A stretch of 64,000 nt of DNA, from positions 186,001 to 250,000 of the forward strand of contig CAKJVC010000196.1 of assembly GCA_918026815.1 (NCBI GenBank). The letters run 5' to 3'. The translations under genes were made by a program, and so were the position numbers. Source of the stretch: Chalara sp. BL73. Its lineage: Eukaryota > Ascomycota > Leotiomycetes > Helotiales. Positions within the stretch are counted from its first letter, which is position 1; the number at the start of each line of letters is the position of its first letter. Shown piece after piece: positions 44,355 to 55,312 of this stretch. Under the pieces are notes generated by a model, which made no database searches, was not told the DNA's origin, and saw nothing but the letters and a program-made list of their open reading frames with translations.

Positions 44355-46553
44355 CTAACCTTCCATAGTTTTCTCGCCACGACCCTTGTGGCTGCCCATC
44401 TTCTCGATAGAGCTCATGATACCGCTCCTGTAACCAAGTCCGCTCCCAGGTCTCATCCCTTGAGAGCTTCCGCTTCTACTCCGCTCATGGCCAGGTGCGG
44501 CCGGAGCACCAAACCCTCCTCTGCCGATACGGCTTTCGCTTGTGCCGTTTGACAAGCTCGTTGGTGCTCGAAGTCCAGACGCCCGGGAAATGCTGCCTCG
44601 AAGATTCTCTACCGCGCTTGCTTGGTTCTGTGCTGGTGGAGCAGTCTTTGCCGATGGCGTATCTGGGACAGCGTTCATGTTGTTTGCGAGCATCTCGTCA
44701 AATGCAGCTACCAGCGGAATCATCTCGTCGACCGCTGCTACTAACTTGCCCTTCTCAACTCGTTCATCGTCCAGGAGCCTTCGAAGGTCGGAATTATCCC
44801 TCTTTACACTTTCAACAACTCGCGAAAGGCCTTCAACCTCTGCCTCAAGCTCCTTCGTCTTTGCATCCCGTGCAGCTTGTTTTTCAAGATCCTGAGTCAC
44901 TTCAAGAGGATTCTTGGGCTCTATCTGGGTGAGTGTCGTATTTCGTCCAAGCTTGAGCTCCTCGTTTTCCTTAGAGAGATCTTCGATCTGCCCCTCCAAC
45001 TCTCTGATCTTCTTCTCCCACCTTCGCTCGTAGCTCTTCTTGAGCGCAGCGACCTTGGTCTCATGCTTTTCTTTGTACAAAGTATGTAATTCTCGTGAGA
45101 CCTTTTCTACAGCAACCTCCACTGCCCTTCCGCCACATACACATTCTCCTGATCTAGCTTCTTCATTTTCGGATACTGGACCGGGCTTGCCAGCACGGAT
45201 AGCAGCGATTTTGCTTTCTGCCTCCTGCGCCATCATTTCTGCCGCCTCTCTCCTCCTTTCAGACTCGTTCAATCTTCCCTCAAGGTCCTCCCGGTCTCGC
45301 TCTCCGTGCACGATCTCCTCCTTTACGTTTCGTAGAACAGCCTCCATCTCCCTGCCTCTCTTCTCCCATTCCTCTTTCTCAGCAGCGAGTTGATCCTTCA
45401 AGTTCCGTTCTTCCCGCACCTGCTCCATACTTTCACCAACTCTTTTCTCTGCATCACCAACTGCTGTCTTCAGGGATTGGACTTCGGCTTCTTTCCCGCT
45501 CAATGAAGCTTTCAAGCTGCTTATTTCCGATAAGAAGCTTGATTTTAGGCTTTCGAGTTCTCTTGGCGTGATTGATGGCATACTACGTGGCGTAGGAGCT
45601 GGTGGAATATCGAAGTCGAGGAGATTGGATATACGGTTTGCTGACGGCGTGACACTGCCATAACGTAAATCTGACATGGTGTTCATGCTCTTGATAGGTG
45701 ATTGCCTCGCCTGCTTTGTCGGAGAGTTGATAGCGCGGCCGGAGAAGCCATTCATCTGGGCGGTGAAGTCAAGGAGTAAGTTCGTGGTATTGCCATCATC
45801 TGTACCATTTCTACGACCACGAGGAGTTGGTGATGGCGAGCGGTGGTTTATTTGCCGCCGCGCTGTTGCTGGTGTGGCCATTCCATTTCGTCTTGGTGTT
45901 GGTCCCATTGAAGCATATTTTGTAGGGCTGTGTCCGATCTTCGCAAACATTGTCATGTCGGGAACGGCGCTGAACTCGCTGAAAGTGCTGACCATTGTAT
46001 CGTCCATATTGACAGTCTCATCATGACGAGGACCACCCATGGTACAGATTGTATCGTCTTGCTCATCATGGAAGTCACTGTCGCCATCCTCCAGTATCTC
46101 AATTGCTTTTGTAAGGCCTTCGTTATCTCTTAGAACATCCTCCATCGTTATAGTCCTCTCAGCCACTGTAGGCCGTTGTTCGGGCAATGACACTTTGATG
46201 GGGAATCTCTTCTCTGGGGATGAAAGCTTTCTTGGGCTTCTCAGATTATCAGGTGTCTTTTGTGGTGACTTGGCCTGGGGAGATGTGCGACTCTTCAACA
46301 TCTTCAAAGGCGATGCAGATTCGCGTTCAATTGGGCTCTTTCGTGCGAGTCTGGCTAATTTGTCAGGCGAGAGATTCTCGCGATCTTCCAGATCTTCAGA
46401 GACGTTGGCAACAAAGGGAGAGCTGGGAGGAGAGTCGCTTTGCAAGGAGGATGTTGAGGTATAGCTAGTGACTTGATATTCATGGAGCAATTGTTTGGAT
46501 GGCGATCGTTCATTCAGTACTGCATCTGCAGTAAGCGACAATGGTGAATCCAT
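44355..46553 (-). CDS. Coiled-coil protein, fungal TACC-like (Alp7/Mia1 type)
   Basis: Likely microtubule/spindle-pole protein. Single exon of 732 aa from ATG 46553; the TTG-led extension to 46571 is not needed. The first 320 residues are disordered with many SP/TP sites (SPLKMLKSRTSPQAKSPQK, GPTPRRNGMATPATARR). A conserved-looking EDVLRDNEGLTKAIEILEDG sits near 140 and NLLDFDIPPAPTPRSMPSI near 310. About 325-650 is long coiled coil with heptads, including LHTLYKEKHETKVAALKKSY and WEKKIRELEGQIEDLSKENE, the part that recalls the fungal TACC domain. The tail is Ser/Gly/Arg-rich. The TACC assignment rests on this YKEKHETKVAALK region and overall layout; other spindle-pole coiled-coil families are possible. 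Confidence 0.62.
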   Translation of the reverse strand: MDSPLSLTADAVLNERSPSKQLLHEYQVTSYTSTSSLQSDSPPSSPFVANVSEDLEDRENLSPDKLARLARKSPIERESASPLKMLKSRTSPQAKSPQKTPDNLRSPRKLSSPEKRFPIKVSLPEQRPTVAERTITMEDVLRDNEGLTKAIEILEDGDSDFHDEQDDTICTMGGPRHDETVNMDDTMVSTFSEFSAVPDMTMFAKIGHSPTKYASMGPTPRRNGMATPATARRQINHRSPSPTPRGRRNGTDDGNTTNLLLDFTAQMNGFSGRAINSPTKQARQSPIKSMNTMSDLRYGSVTPSANRISNLLDFDIPPAPTPRSMPSITPRELESLKSSFLSEISSLKASLSGKEAEVQSLKTAVGDAEKRVGESMEQVREERNLKDQLAAEKEEWEKRGREMEAVLRNVKEEIVHGERDREDLEGRLNESERRREAAEMMAQEAESKIAAIRAGKPGPVSENEEARSGECVCGGRAVEVAVEKVSRELHTLYKEKHETKVAALKKSYERRWEKKIRELEGQIEDLSKENEELKLGRNTTLTQIEPKNPLEVTQDLEKQAARDAKTKELEAEVEGLSRVVESVKRDNSDLRRLLDDERVEKGKLVAAVDEMIPLVAAFDEMLANNMNAVPDTPSAKTAPPAQNQASAVENLRGSISRASGLRAPTSLSNGTSESRIGRGGFGAPAAPGHERSRSGSSQGMRPGSGLGYRSGIMSSIEKMGSHKGRGEKTMEG

Positions 46554-47358
46554 AGTATAAACTAAATTCAAAGGTGAATTCTAGTCGAATGCTTTGGCAA
46601 AGCTATAAAATTGAGTTGCTGTTGACAAGGCTGCCTGAAGAAAGTTGTGAAGTGAGAATAACAAGGATGGTTTGTTGATGTAAACAAAAACATTAGCGCC
46701 ATTACAGGGGCTCTGACCGCATTGAACATTCTTTGACAAGAAAATTATTTGGATGTTATTTAAACACACTCACTTAAGAGATGTTTTTTTAAGCCTTATA
46801 CCTTCAGTTCATGTTTTGAAGGTCCTATCCTTTCTGAGCTCTTGCAGAAATATACTAGTTCCGCAGGATGGTCTCAGTTTATTATGTAATGATACTGTTG
46901 AGAAACGCGTAAATAACGCAATGAGATTCAAGATACCAGCGTATTTCGTGAGGCCACAAGGTGGCATTGTTTGTTCGACATGTTGTTAGGACATTTCAAC
47001 TTTATCACACAAGCTCAAAAGTGTCCTCTAACAGATGGATACCAAAATTTTGTTACGCAAATGCTGAAGTAATTTTTTTTCATACTGTTCACGTGTTTGA
47101 TAGTTCAGATACAGAATTATGCACCTACTTCTGGAGAAGTCTCTGCTGTTTCTTAAGATAGCTCCAAGAAACCAGGAATCATTTACTTATGTTTCATGCA
47201 ATGTACCCATAAACCTGCCCCCATGCGTCAATGCTGCCACGTTATCTAAATGCCGTATCCCCAAACTCCATGAGCGGCCATCCGTCCCACAAAACGCCAC
47301 CCAAAATATGTACATACCTGTCTGACGGTCATGACATGCCTGAAACATGAAAGTGTGA
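46554..47358. other. Intergenic
   Basis: 805 bp between two minus-strand genes: promoter of the TACC-like gene and 3' flank of the BRCT gene. Rather AT-rich. No gene seen. Confidence 0.45.
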
Positions 47359-48250
47359 TCAGGGTATCGAACTAGAGTTTTCAGAGCCAGTGCTGGGTGA
47401 TTTGGTAAGTATACCGTACACACTCTGTTGCCCCTTTGGCGCAATTTTCAGGTTGATGTAGGGAGTTTCTGATAATCGCTTGCCAGCTTTCATACTTTCG
47501 AGTACCCTGTACATAGATGTCAATAATTTTCCAAAACGTCTGTTCCAAGCCTTGATGCTTACCACTCAACACCGACATATTTCACTCCACAACCGCCAAC
47601 TCTCTTGATCTCCTTTTGAAGCTTTGATGCTGACAATCCTCCACCTGCGCCAGAGGCATTTGACGATGGCTTCCCCAAAATGACATGCGAAACTTTTCGT
47701 CTCCCAAGATGAAGGGAAACCTGAGCTCCATTCTCTGCAAGGATATGTTTTAGTTTATGATCTGATATTAGCGGCGCAGTGCTGCCGTTAATATGTATGA
47801 CAAGCCCAGCAAAGACTCCTTTTCGTCCATTTTCCTTCTCAAACTCCTTAACCTCATCTTCCCGTTTCCTCTCTGCCATCAGTTTCCCCTCGTTGGTCAT
47901 TGGGACTGACGAGCGTTAGCGACGCACTTCTCTAGTGTGATTGTACGCATACTTTTGGTTGTTTTCAGCATCAACATATCTCCAACACTCATTTTTGCCC
48001 GGGCCCTAATATCCTTTGGTATCATAGCCTTGGCCTTCTCATCCCAATCCTCAGATCCTGCCCCAATTGTATCTGACATTCTCTTTCCGCCAGTATCGCC
48101 ACTCTTGAACTGATGAGAGAGCTTCATATTCCTTAACTGGCGCCATCCTGTTGATCTTCCTAATCTATTCTCGGCTCTTTGATGGCCAGTTGAGGAAGAG
48201 TTCCAGGCATCGAAAAAGTTGTTGTGTATAGGCTGGGCTACAGAAGGCAT
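47359..48250 (-). CDS. BRCT-domain protein
   Basis: Exons 48250-47953, 47905-47563 and 47506-47359 give 262 aa. The N-terminal 100 residues are basic (FDAWNSSSTGHQRAENRLG, WRQLRNMKLSHQFKSGD) with no known fold. About 125-225 is a BRCT domain: GVFAGLVIHINGSTAPLISD, LKHILAENGAQVSLHLGRRK, VSHVILGKPSS, and VKYVGVEWVLESMKAGKRL, which has the conserved Trp of BRCT helix 3 assembled across the last junction. BRCT modules bind phosphopeptides or DNA ends in DNA-damage responses; a Rev1-like or checkpoint role is possible, but no polymerase domain is present. Intron 1 is 47 bp (GTATGC...CGCTAACGCTCGTCAG). Reading through it gives a false stop, so the gene is easily split in two by gene finders. Confidence 0.82.
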
Positions 48251-51200
48251 AATAGGCTGCGGAGGTGGTATATCACACTCAAATTGTCAAATCTATCTGA
48301 CGCCTGTGTCTAACATATCGACAACATGATAGCGTCCAAGGAATGCATGAAAAAGAATGAAAACGCGCCTTGGTGGGCTGGTGGGGTCTTTGTTACCTGG
48401 CAACGACCTCGCGTAACGTAAATTTCACACGACATCACGTGTGAAAATATTTAAATAAGATCAATCACTTCATTTTCACCTGCACAAGGTAACTAAGAAA
48501 ACTAGCCATGAATAATAATGATTGAGTATCCCGATGCATCGAACCTCCAGGGTAGCGCGAGGGAGAAAAAAAAACAAACCTGACCTGCTTTACGGCGCGT
48601 ACTGTGATCCGACTCGAACTTTCGAAGTCATCTCCTCCCACCCCACTACCGGGCTCTTTTCCCAACCCCTCTATTGTCATTCGATATTACCTCTTCTTTT
48701 AGTAACTGGGAAAATTCTCCGGGTGTACATTCGATGATGGATCACCGTTCGACGTTACAAATTTCACTAGGAAGCAAATCCGTAGTAGTTGAAGGAACAA
48801 GCAAAATGCATAATGCGAGAACCCGTCGCCCGCGCTGCGTGTCGCATCACACGGCTTGCTGCACCAAGCTCAGATCTGCGTGCAATCGAGGCACTTCCAA
48901 CGCAAGTAAGTATGTCGTGCGTGGATCCTGTTGCGTCGAACAGCAGCCTATGCAGGTGGCGCCGCAACCGTCTCCTCACGAATCACTACCTACTTATTAT
49001 TACCTTGACATAGATAGATACCTTAACTTCTGTTTCGTTTATACTGGGCTTGTAGAGCATCGCAAAGAGACATATCCACAGGAGACCACACCTAAAGTGG
49101 AAGATCTTCAGCGCTGCTAGGATGTTGTACATATTTTCATATGTAGATTGTTTGCCACTCATGCACCATCAGTATATTTGAGCAGATTTTTGCATTCTTC
49201 GGGACACGGTGGCACCCGAATGTACCATAAGTCGAAGATCACGAGAACACAATCTGGTAACACAATTTGGTAACACAAGTGTTCGAAATCGGAGTCCCTC
49301 TGTGGTCTGGACTCAGATAACATTCCTGCTCATGTTTACCTCGCCTCCAGAGAAGGAGGAGCATGGATCATGGATAACACTCCTGTAGGATGATGGAGGG
49401 TTCGTAATATAGGAAGGGATTGAGCCTATATTGGTGAAGGAGGGTGAGAAACTAGGATGGGGGTGGATGCAATAAATAGCGAAGACCGAAAGAGCTTTTC
49501 ATTTATAGAGATTTTCTAATTCTGAGTTTACGGAAACAGATGAGCCCGAGGAGGCCTCCTTCTCTGTTTAGCAGTATCCGTCCGATCATGGAGGAGAGGA
49601 CTCGGCCAGCCGTTAATAAGTCAATAAGTACTGTAATGTGTCATGTAAACCCTGTTCTGGTTGTTCCTCGAGGACTGGGAGAAGCCAAATCTGGTAACCA
49701 ACATGGTCAAATGAAATATTCCGGGAACATATTAAATTGCAATCAACTTTATATGAAAACGCGGCTGTGAAAGTGGTTGCGAGAGGGCTGGTATTGATGT
49801 TTCTTATTGTGCCTTTTCCATTAACCATCATCAATCAATTGTTGATCTTGTTGAGTCTCTTGAAGCTCACTTGGCGAATGACGGGGTTTGGGAGGGGGGT
49901 TCATCGAAGAGCGGTGAAGAGTACGCTAATCCAAAGTGTATCAGCGACGACTCAACACTTCTTCTCCGTCCTCCCACACAGCGCTCTTGAGAGGCGAACT
50001 AGAATGCTCGGAAGGACATATTAAACCAACCGTTATTGTAACCTCCTAGCTCTCATCCTATCTAAGTATTATTCCGCTCGAGGGATCGTCTGAATGTATG
50101 GGTTTATCTTAACTTTGTCATACCCTAGGATGCTCTCTTCGTCAACGTTCGGCTCGGTGTTGTGCGTTTATGGCGATTTTGAAGCTCACCATTGGCCAAT
50201 TACGCCACAAAGTGGTAATGTTAGCCAAGCTGCAATGTAAGACGGGACGTTTTCCGCGCGTGCAGCTGGCAAACTTCGAACTCAGCCCAAGACGTATTCC
50301 ACCTAATTTGCTGATTATAAAAGTATCTTTTGCCTCTGCGATACCAGATCACTAAGGCGAGACCAAAAAAAAGCATGCTCTTTATCTGTATGCTTTCTCT
50401 TTCCAACACTCGAATCACTCGTAACATGCCTTTTCGCTCAAGTTTTGGGTAGTCAAGAAGCTCAATTGAGTTTCATATGCGAGGCTACGAACGGGACTAA
50501 ACGATGCGATTGTCGCCCTTGTTCAATGGTGGGCGGTAGCGGGGCCGCTGCACAGCGTATAACGACTTGGCAATTCTTGACGAATGAGAAACCTTGGTGA
50601 GAGATGGAAGGGTGGTGTTGAGCAGTTGTTGGCTCGAGACGTGTTGAGTGGTGATTGGGGTGACCTCGATAAAGTCGTGAAGGATTGATCGCCATCCGTG
50701 ATGGCCGGTACAGCGTAGATAAGTGGCTGGATGATACGGTCGAGGCCTTTGAAGATCGTTCTCAGTACGGCATAGTCATAAGTTTGTGCGACAACGTTGT
50801 GGCATGGGCAAGTGTAGGCATGGTAACTCTTCCATCTCGATTGGATATTGAAACTCGTTCAACTTGTTCAGTGTGCTATTTCATCTCGCCTCAGCTACGC
50901 CTCAGGCACCCGGGAAGGCTACTCGTATTACGCCTATCCGTAGATGATCCAAAGGCACCGGTTTTGGTTGAAACAGGCTAAGAAACCATGTCCCAGCCAC
51001 CTTCCTCTTCGCTCCGGGCACACTGGGGTGATTCATTGGCCATGTTTGGGCTGCGAGTAGCCGCTGTGCAGTATGCAATGCAAGTGCTCTGGTGTACAAG
51101 GGTCAGGACCAGGTGGATGTCTGAAGAAGCTGCAGGGACCGCTGCCGGGAGCGAAGGGGGAGTGGTGGTTGTGATCGTGTGGTGTGTGTGAGAGTGTGTG

Positions 51201-54200
51201 TGGTGAGAAGAAAACTGATGACGGGGTCCCATGGGATAAGAAAATGGTTGGCGGGGGTGGGCGGTGAGCTAAGCGGACATACGTGGGTTACGTATTGCCA
51301 ATAGATTTCACCGTTAAGGTTCGAGAAGCAAGACAGTTGATTTCAGATGAGAGAGAAAAATGATCCCATGGATGATAACTGTACAGCAAGGCAGGAATGA
51401 ATGATTTGTTGAACGCTGGCGGCTTTCAGGATGGGCATAGGTGGATCTATTCGTTCTCCGCAAAGGAAGCACCTCGTACACACATCGTGATGTCTCGGAC
51501 AAAGACAGGAGGAAAGTGGCAGCGTGGAGTCTTGTGAAATGTTCTCATTTAATCACGAGATCTCAGCTAATATATCTTCAATCTTGACGTTCGCATAGCA
51601 TGGCATAGCATGGCATATCCTCCCCACAAGCCAGGAGGTTCACACGTCAAAGTGATGTTGCTGTGATAGTATGCAACTTTAGCGCTGGTCATCTGCAGCC
51701 CAGGACGGCGGCGACTACGGCAGCGCCATTCAACTTCAAGATCTACAATGTATACTGAAGGATCACCTAGACAGCTTCTGGAACAAGTTATTACTGTCTA
51801 GTAATCGTCAAACAAGCTATGATTCGCATGTTTGCTTTTCTACGCCTGATCTACCTCAACCTATTTCTATCCGGATCCCTTGCGTTCCTATACTTAGCCC
51901 ACTCTCTTGACTCTCTTGTGTAACACGGCGCGAAATCAATTCATCTGGAACATGTCAAAGCTTTGCAACATTCTGGCTTAAGATGAATGAATCAGATGTA
52001 ATGAAATGGCGATCCGTGATGTGGGCTAGTGTTGCTCTATTTTCAGGCAGTCTTGCGAATTTGATTCAGAGGGCTAATCTGTTTGTATACTGGTCACCAT
52101 AGATAATAAGAAGATAATGGCATAACTCTGGCAAAAGCCCTTCCAATCTAATGCCATTATTTTTGCTTTAGAATAATCACAGACATTTTGGGCTGTTGTG
52201 ATACTAATAAATCAGTCAAGTTTCATACTATCAATATCGATTTCATCTTAAAGTGGTGGCAGAAAATTATGTCAATGCTTTTTGCTTTCCACGGCGCCTT
52301 GCATTAGAACCCCCACTCGTGTATTAGGAAGAGTCTTTCCGGCTCCCCTGATGCTTGCAAGTTGCAGTAGTAAATGTATCTTTCACAAATTTTCAGATCC
52401 AGTTCAGATGCGGAGATATCCATAGTATAGAAAGGGCTGTCTCAATGTTACAGAATACGGCTCGATTCTTTCCATCCGGACAAGGTGAAATACCCAATGT
52501 TTTATCTTGTGCTTGGCTAATATCTTACTGTCTCCCAATGGCTGATGGTTTTCTACCCTGGCCCTGATTCAACATGATCTAGATGGTCCAAGAAAAGGCC
52601 GTGCTGACGTTATCTATGCTGGAATGCTTCGAGGTAATCAAACGCTGTAAACTTCATGAGCAATCAACCCACAAGGACCTATCAGCTGCTATCCCGCGCT
52701 ATGGTAAGCTCATCCTTTTCCAGGCGGTACCTACACAGATATTTGGACTACTCAGTGGCAAAGAGAGCACAAATATCAACCTGATTTCTAAGTTTGGCAA
52801 ATTTTAGCAGTATAGTTGCCAAAAAAAAGGTGTGTTAAGCTAGAACTTGTTCTTGTTCCTGGAGATTTATACTCCACACGGGCGGCACACTTCCAACCGC
52901 CTCCATGCCTTATTACCGACAAACTATTCTTTGCATCAACTCCTGCGTATCATCCCTATACATAGCCTTGATTCCATATATTGTTAACCATCCCTATATC
53001 GGAGACCTCCTAAACCGCCTGGTTCTTTGCATTTGGGCGATGCACTCCGGACTGCTGCCAACCAAAGTTTTCCTCATCGTGCATAACCGCGTCTCAAAGT
53101 CTCACCTAATTCTGCACACTACGGCAAGGAAAGTCAATCGGAGAATTACCTGCCACCAGCGGCCCTGTCTATTGTCCGGTTGTGTCCTGTGCGCTACTCT
53201 CAGGCTTCTTGGATCGCTCCTGTAATGCGCTGCGCACTGCGCATGGGGATCTTCTTGCATCAAACACCTCACGCTTTCGGTGCCCCAGATTGTTTATTAT
53301 TCTAGGGAACGGTCCGGGAAGCTACGTACCACGGTAGTCGTCTACCGACCTCCAGATGGGACAGGCCGTTTCATTTTACCAAAAGACCAACACAGCAATG
53401 CCCAAAAGCCAACACCGCAACCGCCTGAGGTTTCAGATCTACTGATTCGATGTTATGATTCCGTGACTAATCACGTTATTACCGAAACTACTGGCTCGTA
53501 GGAAGGAGGAGGCTGGGATATATTTTCGGGACACTCTGATAAATTATCCTTATCACGACCTCATCGGGGTGATGCTCGATTCGGGTATGATCCGCACCTG
53601 GCTTGAATCCTAGGATGCCGGCCTTCCTCTTCCCTCGCTTTTCGCGATCGCAGCTCAATTGGTGTGACCATGGCGTGGTTTCTTGTGACTTCTCGGCCGA
53701 CCGACCAAAAGCTGGGTTTGGGGCACATTGCTTAACTCTCTCTCTCTGTCTTTCTCCAACCTCCCCAACGCGCATCGCATATCACTATGAATTATTGTGG
53801 CACTGACCGATCATTTCCCCTCAACTGCCGTGAGCGCGGGAGCTCCAAACCTCCCAAGCTTCCAAAGCTCCGAGTGCTGAGCTGACCTGATGTCAAGGGC
53901 TCCGGACTTTTCTATGGGGGGGTTGTGCTGGCAAGGTACAGGGCTCGCAGCTCATCGATTGGGGCCTTCGGAGTCTGGATTATTCCTAACCCTTGTGGAT
54001 CTAAGTGGGGAGCAGAGCACAGGCATCAACTGCTGGCAGGGTGTGCAGAGTCCACCTCACATGGATCTGTTTTTTTTTTGGTTTTGCCGACCGTCGTGAC
54101 GCAGACCAGAAAGAGAAAAAGTTAGGTAGTTGTGAATATTGGATTCGAAAAAAGGACATGATCCGGGCGGTCTTCCCTTTTTTTTTTGTCTATTGTCATC

Positions 54201-55312
54201 TCGGGTCTTCGGAATAAGAGGTGCTGGGTAATCATAATCTATCACACTGCCTAGATACTCTGGAGTGATACTCTTGAATAGGAGTTGTTTTTATAAAAAA
54301 TATAGCCACTGCTGTGCCGTAGCCTTATTTGGAAGCCAACGATGCCGTTACCCATAACTATCAAACGTAGTTTAACTTTTCCTACTTTCATACTTTACCG
54401 TGGTGACCGCAAGCTGGCCGCCCCAGGTTTTCCCAATACATTTTTGTTTATAGTTTCCCAAGAAGGCTATTAGCTTTATCTAGCCGCTGCGTTTTACCAT
54501 GATAGCGGTCAAAAAACGGCAATAAAAGTTTCTCGTGGTGGCCCCGAAGTGAAATTCACCGAGCCCAAAGAAGTTTTGACTTTTTGCACCCGTTTTTTCT
54601 TGCCTTCAGGGATCCCACGGGATTCGTCTCCACCACTATATCCACCGCGATACTTCCCCAGCCACTCAGCGCCTGAGCATTTATCCTTTTCGCTGGCGCT
54701 TCGTTATTGCTAGCGTAGAGTGTTATTAGCCCACTAACCTCATCTCGCACTAGCGTTACCAAGGGGCAAGATTTGGCGCGAGCGCTCGGCTGGCTCGCTG
54801 GGTGGGTCGCTGGGAAACAAGACTAGACTGTTTGAGTATTAGATCCGATTGTTTTTCACCTCCCCAACCTTGCTCAACCACTAACCCCCTGTCCCTTCAG
54901 GCCCTTCCGCACCCTGGCAGATCCATCCTTTCTTTCTTTCTCGTCTGCTCCTCCTCCTCCTCCTCTTCCCCCCCCCAGGCCTCATCCCTCCACGCCCCCC
55001 AAAGAACAGGCCCTTCTCTGTCATTGTATTGTACCAAATACTAACTGCCAAAAAGCCAAAGCCTGGCTCTGGCTCTGGCTCTGGCTTTCGCTCTTCCCTG
55101 GCCCTTCCCTGGCTGGCTCGCTCGCTCACTAACCACTACCACTACACGCTACCACTACCCTACGACCACTACTACTACCACCCCCCCCCCCCCTCTCCGT
55201 GCTACTGTACTTACTCTTTTCACTCGCTACTCCCCTCTATCCCACCACTGCTACCACCACCACTACCACACCCCCATGCTCAGAGCCCTGGTTCAGAGCC
55301 CATGCTCCCATG
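48251..55312. other. 7-kb region with no convincing protein gene
   Basis: Only short frames on both strands, the best being 48674-49120 (+) with no family motif. Holds a GCATA/GCATG repeat at 51592-51618, a CTCTCTCTCT run near 53734-53748, pyrimidine-rich blocks from about 54930, a GGCTCT repeat near 55070-55085, and CCACTAC-type repeats at 55130-55270. It directly precedes the stuA leader and is likely to contain its distal control region. Confidence 0.45.
51592..51618 (+). repeat. GCATA/GCATG repeat
   Basis: Alternating GCATA and GGCAT units (CATAGCATGGCATAGCATGG), a third location of this unit in the window. Confidence 0.65.

Noticed and set aside
47906..47927. 22-bp intron (GTGCGT...CAG) in the BRCT gene
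   Set aside because: Too short to be spliced; the 47-bp intron starting GTATGC has a CGCTAAC branch site and correct phase.
48674..49120. 148-codon plus-strand frame rich in Cys, Arg and His
   Set aside because: Composition is unlike the other proteins in the window, no domain and no supporting splice sites.
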